From NCBI RefSeq assembly GCF_036373705.1, contig NC_089863.1:25213417-25277416 (forward strand): a stretch of 64,000 nucleotides of DNA, written 5' to 3'. The notes under the pieces are model-generated. The model worked only from the letters and a program-made list of their open reading frames with translations, was not told the origin of the DNA and searched no databases. Of this stretch, positions 50,826 through 62,110 are shown one piece after another; positions within the stretch are counted from its first letter, which is position 1; each line of letters starts with the position of its first letter. Both the position numbers and the translations under genes were made by a program. The DNA is from Amia ocellicauda (Eukaryota; Chordata; Actinopteri; Amiiformes; Amiidae).

Positions 50826-50898
50826 CAACCACAAAGGGACTCGAACCCTCAATTTTCTGATCCGAAGTCAGACGCCTTATCCATTAGGCCACACAATC
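50826..50898 (-). tRNA. tRNA-Arg (TCG), inverted copy
   Basis: Full-length cloverleaf with TCG anticodon and exact B box. The acceptor stem carries several G:T pairs (GATTGTG). Confidence 0.7.
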
Positions 50899-51219
50899 AT
50901 CAAGAGGTGAGGGCCACGGTCCTTCATGTTTCAGGAAGGCGAATGCGCCACGCCTACCTGAATGAATCCTTAGTTATATACATATGTTCATGAACGTTTC
51001 TGTAGCTCATGTAAATCAAGTCACACGACAGGCCTTGAAGTTTTCTGTCAGTGTGAAAGTTTTGCTCCTGACAATCCTTTTTGTATTGTGGCATAGTGGC
51101 TTGCACAGTGGAAAGTATGTTGTCCACAGTTGGATGCAAGCTTGCCTGAAGCACAAGAACGAACTTACTCTCGACGTTCCATGTAAAGACTGAAGAAGTG
51201 GGCGTTATCTCTGAGGTCA

Positions 51220-51292
51220 GGGGAATTAGCTCAGGTGGTAGAGTGCTCGCTTAGCATGTGAGAGGTAGTGGGATCAATGCCCGCATTCTCCA
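51220..51292 (+). tRNA. tRNA-Ala (AGC), inverted copy
   Basis: Full-length cloverleaf with AGC anticodon, G3:T70 in the acceptor stem, and A and B boxes present. One T-stem position is a G:T pair. Confidence 0.85.
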
Positions 51293-52012
51293 GACTCCAG
51301 GCATTTGTGTGCCAGTCTCGGCAATGCAGCTTACTTTTCTTGCTGTAGGCTGCAGACGCGGAGGCTCACGTCCAGGTGCAATGCATTGTCAGCTTATCAG
51401 ACACCTCCGTGAAGTTGATTCCTTATTCCTTATTTATAAAAAAAATGAGTAATGGTTACTAATTCCTTATTTCTTATTGCTTATGTTTCAAAAATTTAAG
51501 TAATGCTTACGTGTTACTTATTTGTGATTTCTCAAAATTTCGCTGGCTCAGCACCAGCTGGCTCACACTCAAATCCCAGTGCCCTGCATCCCTGTGTTAA
51601 ACCCACAGTCTGCGGCTCCCTTTCCCCAGAGTCAGGGAGAGCGCTGGCCTCTACAGCTCCTGGGGAAGGACAAGACAGGAGCACAGATCAGAACAGCATC
51701 TAGGCAGTGTGTACAGTGTGTCTGTACTAAACACAACCAAGTCACACAACTAACCCACAAGCAAACAGTCACAAGTGTAGAAGCAATGCGAGCCGTTCGC
51801 AGTGCAGATGTGCAGCAACAACAGGGCTGTGATGTGAATGTGCTCATAACTCTCTTTCAAACATCTACACACCCAAGAGAGACAGAGACGAGAGAGATCT
51901 GAAATGTTGGAATGCAGCGCTGATGGCAATTTCATGGATGTGTCTGTGACTACAGTAATACAAAAAGTGAATGTCAGTGTGACCAGACAAAACATTTAAA
52001 TGTGTGATATAT

Positions 52013-53185
52013 ACAGTACCGTGCAAACGTTTTAGGCAGGTGTGAAAAAATGCTGTTAAGTAAGAATGCTTTAAAAAACAGGCATGTGATAAGATTATAT
52101 TTATCAATGAAATAAATGCAACGTGAGTGAACAGAAGAACAATCTACATCAAATCCATATTTGGTGTTACCACCCTTTGCCTTCAAAACAGCATCAATTC
52201 TCCTAGGTACACTTGTACACAGTTTTTGAATGATCTCTGCAGGTCGGTTGCCCCAAACATCTTGGAGAGCAAACCTCAGTTCTTCTGTGGGTTTAGGCAG
52301 CCTCAGTTGCTTCTCTCTCTTCATATAATCCCAGACAGGCTTGATGATGTTGAGATCAGGGCTCTGTGGGACTCCTTGTCCTTCTTTACGCTGAAGATAG
52401 TTCTTAATGACATTCGCTGTATGTTTGGAGTCGTTGTCATGCTGCAGAATAAATTTGGGGCAAATCAAATGCCTCCCTGGTGGTACTGCATGATGGATAA
52501 GTATCTGCCTGTACTTATCAGCATTGAGGAGACCATTCATTCTGACCAAATCCCCAACTCCATTTGCAGAAATGCAGCCCCAAACTTGCAAGGAACCTCC
52601 ACCATGCTTCACTGTTGCTGCAGACACTCATTCGCGTACCGCTCTCCAGCCCTTCGGCGAACAAACTGCCTTCTCCTACAGCCAAATTTCAAATTTTGAC
52701 TCATCAGTCCAGAGCATCTTTTAAACCCCAGTTCTTGTGTTTCAGTGCATAGTTGAGTTGCTTGGCCTTGTTGCCATGTCGGAGGTATGATTTTTATCCC
52801 CAAGTCTTCCATGAAGGCCACTTCTGACCAGACTTCTCCGGACAGTAGATGGGTGTACCAGGGTCCCACTGTTTTTTGCTAGTTCTGAGCTGATGGCACT
52901 GCTGGACATCTTCTGATTGTGAAGGGAAGTAAGCATGATGCGTCTTTCATCTGCTGCAGTAAGTTTCCTTGGTCGACCATTGCTTCTACGGTCCTCAAAG
53001 TTGTCCGTTTCTTTGTGCTTTTTCAAAAGAGCTTGGACGGCACATGTGGAAACCCCTGTCTGCCTTGAAATGTCTGTCTGGGAGAGACCTTGCTGATGCA
53101 GTATAACTACCTTGTGTCTTGTTGCTGTGCTCAGTCTTGCCATGGTGTATGACTTTTGACAGTAAACTGTCTTCAGCAGCCTCAC
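52013..53185 (-). pseudogene. Tc1-like transposase pseudogene
   Basis: The N-terminal part (53185-52742) has the paired-like DNA-binding domain (QGLSQTDISRQTGVSTCAVQALLKKH) and a GRPRK hook. A middle part lies in another frame (about 52745-52609), and the C-terminal part (52627 down to about 52130) carries HDNDSKHTA with the second catalytic Asp. At the third catalytic position the sequence reads SPDLNIIKPVWDYMK, so the expected Glu is Lys. Frameshifts plus loss of the catalytic Glu mean no active enzyme. Confidence 0.85.
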
Positions 53186-53523
53186 CTTGTTAGCTGAGTT
53201 TGGCTGTTCCTCACCCAGTTTTATTCCTCCTACACAGCTGTTTCTGTTTCAGTTCATGATTGTGTTTCAACCTACATATTGAATTGATGATCATTAGCAC
53301 CTGTTTGGTATAATTGTTTAATCATACACCTGACTATATGCCTACAAAATTACTGACTTTGTGCAAGTGTACCTAGAAGAATTGATGCTGTTTTGAAGGC
53401 AAAGGGTGGTCACACCAAATATGGATTTGATGTAGATTTTTCTTCTGTTCACTCACTTTTTTTGAAAGCATTCTTACTGTACAGTATTTTTTCACACCTG
53501 CCTAACACAGTACAGTATTGTAT
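52013..53523 (-). mobile_element. Tc1-like transposon, inactive
   Basis: Imperfect terminal inverted repeats at 52013-52080 and 53455-53523 (core TTAGGCAGGTGTGAAAAAAT) flank a broken minus-strand transposase. About 1.5 kb, the usual Tc1 size. Confidence 0.85.
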
Positions 53524-53933
53524 ATGGATTGTTTAGATTTCACACAAAAACTAAAATAACAATTACATTCATTTTAAAGACATAACACTTTTGAAAACCT
53601 TATCCGTCATCTGCTCTAATGCAAGGAAAACACCAAGATTTTTCAAAACTTACTTTTCTCAAAGCACATCAGTCAGATGTTCATATACAGGGGGTGTCCT
53701 AGAAGTGCTCTTGCAAGGAATGAAACAAATGATACTGTTTTTAACAAAACATCAAGACTGTCTTGCAGCTAAAGATGCACATTTTAATTTGAAACAAAAA
53801 ATAAACACTAGTTGCAGCAGCACACTATCTAGTACAGCACACTTTTTGTTTGTTCTTTAACTGAATTTACAACTAGACTACACATAATTTGCAAAATTAC
53901 AAGGATGTTATTGAGCTTGTGGATGAGACTGTG
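53524..53933. other. Intergenic region without recognisable features
   Basis: AT-rich sequence with no gene or repeat that I recognise. Confidence 0.5.
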
Positions 53934-54110
53934 TCATCTAGGACTGCAAATAAATACAGTGCAGAATTCAGAATAGCAACTGGATGCTGAAATGCAAAGA
54001 AACCATTTTGCAAAAACAGCAAGGATGGGGTATTTGGTGGAATTGAGTTTCCACCAATAAAGTGCACCCTGTATTTCTTCACGTCTCATAGGAAGCAACT
54101 CATTTTCTAA
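53934..54110 (-). pseudogene. hAT transposase C-terminal (dimerisation) fragment
   Basis: The minus strand encodes YWWKLNSTKYPILAVFAKWF and CISASS, the hAT C-terminal dimerisation signature. The frame is lost soon after (the expected SER motif is displaced) and no catalytic core is nearby. A molecular fossil of a ZBED/hAT-type element. Confidence 0.7.
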
Positions 54111-54337
54111 TTGCTCTGTAGCAGATCTTGCAGCGCTGCTCCCAGCACAGACCTGAAACACCACTAACACAGGAGTCATTAAAACAACAGGACACTATAG
54201 GAAGTGCAGGTACCCCTGAATGTGCACTATTTGTGTTGGTGCTGAACCTGCATCAGTCAGGACTTTTGCAGCTTGAAAGTTGTTTTACCACCAAAAATAG
54301 TTTAACATCGCTAACATTTTTGACACAGGGTTGTTTT

Positions 54338-54420
54338 CAGGGCCGGCACTAGCCTTTTGGGGGCCATAGGCGAGATTTGATTGTGGGGCCCCCCACCTCG
54401 CTGAAAAACATTTTAGTGGT
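54338..54420 (+). mobile_element. Possible hAT-like element end
   Basis: CAGGGCCGGCACTAGCC followed by a G-rich stretch resembles the terminal repeat of non-autonomous hAT elements. The opposite end was not found, so the extent is unknown. Confidence 0.4.
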
Positions 54421-54670
54421 GCCCATCTTTATGGTGGAGACAAAAATGTTTAAGTAAAACTAAAATACATAAATATTTAAATGTACATATTTATATTACA
54501 GAACATGTATTGCACTTTAACATACACTGTACATGTTGAAGAAAGATTTAGTAATAAATAAAAATGTAAACAGTGCACTGTGCACATTTAAATAATAGCA
54601 ATAACATAAGTTTAGATAAACTCAGTACAGACAATACTACATTGCACTTGCATTATATTGCACAGTGCAT

Positions 54671-54675
54671 ATAAC

Positions 54676-54724
<49 letters not shown>
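54671..54724. repeat. (AT)n microsatellite
   Basis: Nearly pure AT dinucleotide run of about 50 bp. Confidence 0.95.
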
Positions 54725-54726
<2 letters not shown>

Positions 54727-55745
54727 CATCATTTGGATGGCAACTGACAGTAGGCTAGCTATCACAGTGATGTGACTGGTTTTGTATTGTAGGGTCACAT
54801 CACCAAAATGTTCAAAAAGGAGATCATTACTTCATCTGATTGAGCTGGATTATTGCTTTATATGTAATTTGTAAAGATATGTTAATTCCTCACAAAGTTA
54901 TGACATGTTAAAGTCCCACTTGGAATATACAAAACAGAGAAAATCACTGTTAAAGTTCCACTGACATACTCTTCAAAAACTCCTTAGCAATATACACTTA
55001 TATCCATCATATTTACATGACATTTAGCATACATAACACGTGTGTTTTGATCTCACTGGAGACACTGTGCTCAAGTCACAGATTAAATACCCCTCTCCCT
55101 CTTGGGTTTACATGCTCTCAGTTTATTACACTGGAGGCGTTGGAACGAGTCAGTGTGAGGGTGTTCAGTCCCCGAGACCCGTGTGTGCTGCAGTTATAAT
55201 TATTAAAACAATTTGTTGTTGCACACGCATAAATGAGGTGGGTCTACTCCTTGGAACCCCTGCAAGCATTAAAATACTAAAACACTTCAGATGTCCCTAA
55301 ATTAACACATTTGATTTGTATACTGCCCATTACTTAGCCTAAATAAAAGTTGGTCGATATAACTAAGTTTGAAAATATAATAAAAAGCCCCTCAGATGCC
55401 ACTGGTGGGCACTGGACCAGATTAAATGTAGACAATGTATTTTGAAAATATACGATTACACTGATTAAAAAAATGTTTCTTCTGAAAGAGAACTATGCCC
55501 TATTTGCCAGCATCCCAGCTAACACACAACTAAATTACACTGCTACAACATTGTGGCAACATTGTGTGTTAGCAGGGATACCCGTGGACCACTGCATTAT
55601 TATGTGTTGTTTCCTTATTCTGGATCTTGCGAAGTGTTTTTCATTAAATTGCACATGTTTGTCGAAACATGTGTTTTGCTTTACATTTGCTGTTTGGAAG
55701 AGACCCCCAAACAATTGAATATAAATTTGCAACTGAAATTTGGTA
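54725..55745. other. Intergenic region without recognisable gene
   Basis: No coding signal or known repeat recognised. Confidence 0.5.
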
Positions 55746-56970
55746 TACACTCACCTAAAGGATTATTAGGAACACCATACTAATACTGTGTTTGACCCCC
55801 TTTCACCTTCAGAACTGCCTTAATTCTACATGGCATTGATTCAACAAGGTGCTGAAAGCATTCTTTAGAAATGTTGGCCCATATTGATAGGATAGCATCT
55901 TGCAGTTGATGGAGATTTGTGGGATGCACATCCAGGGCACGAAGCTCCCGTTCCACCACATCCCAAAGATGCTCTATTGGGTTGAGATCTGGTGACTGTG
56001 GGGGCCAGTTTAGTACAGTGAACTCATTGTCATGTTCAAGAAACCAATTTGAAATGATTCGACCTTTGTGACATGGTGCATTATCCTGCTGGAAGTAGCC
56101 ATCAGAGGATGGGTACATGGTGGTCATAAAGGGATGGACTTGGTCAGAAACAATGCTCAGGTAGGCCGTGGCATTTAAACGATGCCCAATTGGCACTAAG
56201 GGGCCTAAAGTGTGCCAAGAAAACATCCCCCACACCATTACACCACCACCACCAGCCTGCACAGTGGTAACAAGGCATGATGGATCCATGTTCTCATTCT
56301 GTTTACGCCAAATTCTGACTCTACCATCTGAATGTCTCAACAGAAATCGAGACTCATCAGACCAGGCAACATTTTTCCAGTCTTCAACTGTCCAATTTTG
56401 GTGAGCTTGTGCAAATTGTAGCCTCTTTTTCCTATTTGTAGTGGAGATGAGTGGTACCCGGTGGGGTCTTCTGCTGTTGTAGCCCATCCGCCTCAAGGGT
56501 GTACGTGTTGTGGCTTCACAAATGCTTTGCTGCATACCTCGGTTGTAACGAGTGGTTATTTCAGTCAAAGTTGCTCTTCTATCAGCTTGAATCAGTCGGC
56601 CCATTCTCCTCTGACCTCTAGCATCAACAAGGCATTTTCGCCCACAGGACTGCCGCATACTGGATGTTTTTCCCTTTTCACACCATTCTTTGTAAACCCT
56701 AGAAATGGTTGTGCGTGAAAATCCCAGTAACTGAGCAGATTGTGAAATACTCAGACCGGCCCGTCTGGCACCAACAACCATGCCACGCTCAAAATTGCTT
56801 AAATCACCTTTTTTTCCCATTCAGACATTCAGTTTGGAGTTCAGGAGATTGTCTTGACCAGGACCACACCCCTAAATGCATTGAAGCAACTGCCATGTGA
56901 TTGGTTGGTTAGATAATTGCATTAATGAGAAATTGAACAGGTGTTCCTAATAATCCTTTAGGTGAGTGTA
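55746..56970 (-). mobile_element. Tc1-like transposon with intact transposase
   Basis: Inverted ends TACACTCACCTAAAGGATTA (55746 rightward; complement ending at 56970) continue for about 31 bp with essentially perfect match, including AGGAACACC. They bound a single uninterrupted transposase frame. TA dinucleotides flank both ends, as expected for the TA target duplication. Confidence 0.9.
55780..56820 (-). CDS. Tc1/mariner-family transposase, full length (346 aa)
   Basis: Cuts and pastes the surrounding transposon at TA sites. The N-terminal helix-turn-helix region (FERGMVVGARRAGLSISQSAQLLGFSRTTISRVYKEW, split here as residues 10-27 and 28-46) binds the terminal repeats and is followed by the GRK linker. 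The DDE core is complete: first Asp in WSDESRF (about 153), second in QQDNAPCH (about 248), and Glu in SPDLNPIEHLWD (about 283). Length matches active Tc1-like transposases and no stop or frameshift is visible. The ATG is at 56820 and the stop lies inside the left terminal region. With both ends intact this copy may be active or only recently inactive. Confidence 0.92.
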   Translation of the reverse strand: MGKKGDLSNFERGMVVGARRAGLSISQSAQLLGFSRTTISRVYKEWCEKGKTSSMRQSCGRKCLVDARGQRRMGRLIQADRRATLTEITTRYNRGMQQSICEATTRTPLRRMGYNSRRPHRVPLISTTNRKKRLQFAQAHQNWTVEDWKNVAWSDESRFLLRHSDGRVRIWRKQNENMDPSCLVTTVQAGGGGVMVWGMFSWHTLGPLVPIGHRLNATAYLSIVSDQVHPFMTTMYPSSDGYFQQDNAPCHKGRIISNWFLEHDNEFTVLNWPPQSPDLNPIEHLWDVVERELRALDVHPTNLHQLQDAILSIWANISKECFQHLVESMPCRIKAVLKVKGGQTQY

Positions 56971-58846
56971 TATTGGAGGAACAAGTATTCTCTAGGATCA
57001 TTCAACGTCAGTTTAAATTAATACGTGTTATTCATTAGGCTTAACAGGTCAGTTGCATTAAACGGAAAGCAGCACACTGGAGATGATCCCACATATGCAG
57101 CTCTATAAAACTGCAAATTCGTTGCAATTGAAAATCCTGTGAAGGATCCTACAAGATCTTGTGAGATCCTACAGGAACTTGTAAGACCCTATGCAGGATC
57201 CTACAGGATATTAAATAGGATCCTGGACAAGATTTCTATGAGGGTAATTGTGGATATTGAAATGGGTGATGTGTGAGGACTTTATGCAAACATATAGATA
57301 ATGACTACATATATAATGGATTTATCTTAATACACCAATTAGATGTCACTGTTGAATAGCTACACATAGAAAAATATCTGTACTGTGTATGCAGAATATA
57401 TATAGTGCACGGTGCCTCCATCTAATACACTTAAAACACACCCAGAGAGCACTAAGTAGGTATATTAGGGATTGTCAATAAAATACCAAAGTTGTAAACA
57501 GTGTTGCCCAATAGCCTTCACATTATGCATGACTTCAATATTGACAGTTATTTCAGTTATTTTACCAAAACTGAATTAAAAGGGAAATAATTGCAAGTAC
57601 TTTTACCTGAATGTTTCAACCAAATTGTAAGGATTCATCATTGCTTTGTCAAAATCTAAATAATAAGTGAGACAGCTTACAGTAAAACAATAGATTTTCT
57701 TTATACTGGTAAGAATAAAATACCAGTCTTTGAATTAGTATTTTATAAGGCCTCTCTCCTCCCATTGGATGAATGTGGTAAACAGAAAACACATTGCATG
57801 TCCAGGAAAATTGTAGATCGTTATAGTTTAAAATAATAGTCCACACGTGATTCTCCATCGAACTAACTAAAGCTCCTCTTTTCTTTTCATTCAAAAGCAA
57901 CCCAGTCATGCTGTGTACTCACTGACCCAGGTCCTTCCCTTTCTCTTGTTCAGTGTCCTCGATACTCGGTCCTCAATCCAAACCCAAATGACCTGAAGTT
58001 TGCACATGCACTTTCATTTTCTTTCATGTATTTGTCTGTCTTTCGTTTGGCAAACACTCTCCCCTCTTGAGTGTTGTCGTGTCCCTCCTTCAATCCTCCC
58101 CCTCACAACACGGTTCCGTCCCGGTAGTTCGGGGACACATTTGAGAAACCCTGTCTTAAACGCGCATTGCGGTTTCTGAGATGTCCAATGGGTTCAGTAA
58201 AAAAATAATAAAAAAGTCACTGTCAACCCTCAATTTCTATGTCCAATCGAAAATGTAGAGTTGAAAAAAAATGAGTCTCTGTAAAAGCAAAGGTAATTCC
58301 CAGCCTGGATTGGTGGGGGTGGGGGTTACATAATCATCATCTTCATCATCATCATACAACAGCTGGTTTAAGTGTTGAAGGTGAAATTCCTGAACAAAGA
58401 TTCATTTTTTAAGACAGTGGATTCATGCAGCCCAAATCCTCAGATGAAGCACTGATGTCAGTGACTGAGAGGCTTCCTGGAGTCAGCACATCTACAGTCT
58501 GATGAGGAGGGGAATGTGTTTTATTTTTTTTGTTATTTCTTGTATAGTTAGTATAATTGTACATATTTAGCATAGTTTGGCAGTGATTCCCTACAGAGGT
58601 TTCTCAGTCCTGCACTGTGCTTTACTATGCTAGAGCAGAGCAATACCATGAAATGAGAAATATTCCTTAGGCATGTTTACTGCAGCGCACTAGTCTGCGT
58701 GCCGGCGCAGTACAGCACAGGGATGGTGTGTTGAGCCCATAGAAAACAATGCAAATACCTGTGGCAAACTGACCATGGTAATCGTTCATAAGGGTAGACA
58801 ATAATATTTTTTAATAATAATAATGCCCTTCCACAGAGTCCTCATT
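56971..58846. other. Intergenic region
   Basis: No gene recognised. Contains a cluster of GATCCTACA/AGATCCTG-like motifs (57140-57235) and a short CAT trinucleotide run (58333-58355). Confidence 0.5.
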
Positions 58847-58980
58847 ATGAAGATGAGATGTATTTTCTTGGTTGGGATCATTTTAGCAGGTAGGGGCTTG
58901 AGAACATTATTTAAGAATGGTTTGTTTGTTTTAAAATAATATATCAAGGAGATCTGAATTTTGCTAACTTCTTGTAGTTG

Positions 58981-59036
<56 letters not shown>

Positions 59037-59380
59037 CAGTTCTTGCTGCTATGCCAGTAAGAGTAAGGTACTCTGTCACGTTGTGTTGTAATGGGAAGGC
59101 CTACAGATGGGTTCCTGTAGACCAGATCCACGTCTTATGAGAGACCACAGATAAAATTGTCTGTGAGTGTCGAAATGGATCCGTGTTTCCAGGCCAAGGC
59201 TTCGAGGGCAGAGCTGAGGTCTTCATAGAGAGGATCAGACAGAGGGACTTCTCTCTGACTGTTCACAACATCCCCCTCTCTGATGAGAACAGCTATGAGA
59301 CGCACATCCTAACCCAAGACAATATGATTATGATTGGAAAAAATAATTTAATTGTCTCAGGGAACAAAGTCCTGTTCTGA
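58847..59380 (+). pseudogene. Immunoglobulin-superfamily V-type gene fragment
   Basis: Exon 1 (58847-58889) encodes a signal-peptide-like start (MKMRCIFLVGIILA) and ends at a GT donor. Exon 2 begins at 59040 after a long TC tract and CCAG, in matching phase 1. It encodes an Ig V-like domain: SVTLCC with the B-strand Cys, YRWVP, then FEGRAEVFIERI and RDFSLTVHNIPLSDENSYE. The F-strand Cys expected after SYE is replaced by Thr, and a TGA at 59138-59140 interrupts the frame. No transmembrane exon is found. Probably a dead member of an innate immune-receptor family; the exact family is not determined. Confidence 0.7.
58986..59029 (+). repeat. (TC)n microsatellite in IgSF intron
   Basis: About 44 bp of TC dinucleotides directly before the 3' splice site, forming an extended pyrimidine tract. 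Confidence 0.95.
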
Positions 59381-59898
59381 GCCTCCTGTACTCTATTCTT
59401 AGCTAGCTCTGAATGTAGTCTCAGTCTATTCTCTCTAACTAAAGGCAGCCCCTTGTGAAGCCAGCTCTTTACTTGAAGCAGCTCCTACAGGTATCCCTGT
59501 TCCCCCGATATGGAATCGCTAAGGATTACAGATTGCAGGGTTGCCAACCATCCCATCTTAACCAGGACGTGACATATTTAATAGAGAGTTGTCTGCCCTA
59601 TATGGGATGCCTTCTGTCCCGTATGAAACACATTACAATCAATCAATTTGTATTTAGTATAGCGCCCCTCGCAGGGTAGCCACGTATTGAACATAAACAA
59701 ATATAGATCAAATAAACAAACCATTAGGCACAGAAGAGAGAAAACAAAAACTCCTAGTAAATTAGTAGTAAATGAGTAGTAAATTAAGACATCGCAGTAG
59801 GATTAGACACCCCACCCAGGTAGCCCACAAGCATTGGGGGGGATTGTTTTGAGTCTCTGCACATCCCTGTTTGTGTGGTCTAAACATATACACATATA
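59381..59898. other. Intergenic region without recognisable gene
   Basis: Nothing recognised apart from short low-complexity AGTAAATTAGTAG runs near 59755-59785. Confidence 0.5.
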
Positions 59899-60065
59899 CA
59901 GAGGTGGAAAGAGTACTGAAAAATCCTACTCAAGTAGAAGTACTGTTTCTTTGATGAAATTGTACTCAAGTAGAAGTACTGGTATAAAAAACTACAAGTA
60001 AAAGTAAAAAGTAGCTCATTTAGAAAGTACTCGGAGTACAAGTTACATAGTTACTTTTAACAAAG
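59899..60065 (+). mobile_element. hAT-like terminal region (CAGAGGTGG family)
   Basis: Starts CAGAGGTGGAAAGAGTACT and contains repeated TACTCAAGTAGAAGTACT motifs, the pattern of hAT element ends common in fish genomes. The other end was not located. Confidence 0.5.
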
Positions 60066-61329
60066 CATTGTCACATGATGCCCAAGCAAACACTAACACT
60101 AACACTTTTGTGCTGGCTAGATTGCAGACAGGAGCCTGTGCGCGTGGACAGCTCTGGCATTGGAGCTGCAGTCTGGAGCAGAGCACGCTTGGAGGCAGTG
60201 CTAAGAAGTCAGTCCTAATCAGCAATCAAAGTTTCCTTCGTGCTGCACCAGCTTCATACTTTACAGTGTAATCAGAAAATGGGCCATTTCATCAGTTCAT
60301 ATCAGATTAAGTAGCTTTACGACCCTTTAATACATTTACATTTGTAGAATGTTTTTCTTGCTCAGGACACTTAAGGGTTAAATACTAACATACTGATCAA
60401 ATTAATTACAACTTTTTTTTGTACAATATTATATTAACACTGGTTTTGACTCTACATTAAATGTGTGATTTGAAAGAAATACACGTCAAACATTTTGTAT
60501 GTATTATTATGGATTTCCTTGCCACTTGTAACTTACGAGGCACATAATACGTGACTATTAGGTTAAAATGTATATGTACACCACTAAAACATACATATTA
60601 TTTTATTGTTGAACTTACAATCTTTAAAATATTATATTTCTGTACTTTGCCATATCTAGCATGGAATTCATAAGATCCTTCATGACATGACTCAAGGGCG
60701 ATTCACACACTGACTAGCTGGCGCTGGCCCAGGGGCGCGACTGCACATTTGCTGAAAGGTATGCAAGATCAATGTTGGCACCCCAGGTTGTTACCTGGAT
60801 GAGCCACAACTGGTTTTTAGTGTTGTGAGTCATTGTTTGTCCTGAGCAGTTAAACTGCCCACTGTTCTTCAGAAAAAATACTCCAGGTCCTGTGCATTCT
60901 TTGGTTTTCCTGCATCTTCTGCATATTTGACCACTTTCCAACAGTGACTGTATGATTTTCAGATTCCATCTTGTCACACTGATGGACTCATACACAACTA
61001 TTACAAAGGGTGAAAACATTCACTGATGCTCAAGAAGGCAACATGATGTATCAAGAGCTGGGGGGTGTAAAATATACCTTAACACACACACACACACAAT
61101 GCAAATAAAATAAAATCCATAGAGAAGTTATATGGCCTTTGGAGTCATTCCAACTATATTTTAAAATAGTCATGTGATGGTGACAAATTTACAAAGTGAC
61201 AAAGTGATATTTACGGAAGTAAAAATGTTTTTCTTTTTGTATAAACACTTTTCAAACTGCTTCAAAGTGTAACAAATATACAATTAAGAACACAATTTAA
61301 ATAACACAAAGTAGTAGTGAACATTGTTC
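60066..61329. other. Intergenic region
   Basis: No recognisable gene. A 101-codon minus-strand frame (61019-60714) has no motif I know. A short AC repeat lies at 61083-61098. Confidence 0.45.
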
Positions 61330-62110
61330 ATAGTTGAACGAAGTTTCAGTTTGCTGAAAGATCTTTCAGCAGAGGCAACTGGTTAGTGGCATTGTTAGAA
61401 ACACTCTTAAGGATACTGTCAAATGTGGGAAGACCATGTCTAGATTTTCCTCTAGAATAAAACTCAGATTGGCAATGGCTTTTTTGTGCCCTTTGAGAAT
61501 TCGGCTTGCAGGGTAGATTTCCTGAATGATGTCTCTTGAAATGTCACTTGTTGTAAGTGCATACCTCATTACAGATCCCTCCAGTTCTTCTTTTGTCAAG
61601 GTTTCCATCTTGATTAAAAAACTAAATTTGTTAGAGACATGGCCAATATTTTTAAATCTGTCACTAAGTTCCTGGATAGCTGTGTCAACAATTACATTGA
61701 ACACCCTACACCTGAAATGCATCTCAGGTTCTTCATCTGCACTGTAATTGCTGGTTTCATCATGGAATATTTTCTGTTTGCGGTGGCGTTATCCCCTGAA
61801 CTCTGTGCTTACATTAAATTCAGTTGCCATTCTGCATGCTATGGACATGGATTTTTGAAATCCCTCCTCTCTGTACTGAACCAAGAAGTCTTTCATAGAA
61901 CTGACCAGCATAACGGCTGTGTCCAAACACACATCTGCTGCTTGTAGTGCCTTGCTTACATGTGTGATCTCAGCCAAAATGTCATACCAAATTATCAAAC
62001 AGACAAGAAATTCCATTCACACAATTTCTTCAGAGAGTGATTTAGCCTCTGATGCAATTTTACCATCTTTAGCCACTTTATCATATAGCACTTCACAGTT
62101 TTACACTTCA
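61330..62110 (-). pseudogene. hAT-type transposase pseudogene
   Basis: Minus-strand pieces in several frames give the order expected of hAT/ZMYM-like transposases. First comes EFLVCLIIWYDIL with VCLDTAVMLVSSMKDF and YREEGFQKSM (62016-61789). Then RVFNVIVDTAIQELSDRF (61722 onward) and FPHLTVSLRVFLTMP, and in a shifted frame the remnant of the C-terminal SAERSFSKL-type dimerisation motif (about 61385-61330). Multiple frame changes and stops show it is dead. Confidence 0.72.

Larger units (their letters stand above)
50339..51537 (-). repeat. Inverted partial tRNA satellite unit, right of the LTR element
   Basis: Reverse-oriented satellite from the TATCAATGT motif through the microsatellite (50372-50430), tRNA-Arg, tRNA-Ala and the first palindromes, ending near 51537. 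The segment holding the Tc1-like fragment, between the B-box remnant and tRNA-Arg, is missing (jump near 50800). Confidence 0.87.

Noticed and set aside
52127-52699. 190-codon plus-strand frame
   Set aside because: Antisense to the Tc1-like transposase pseudogene.
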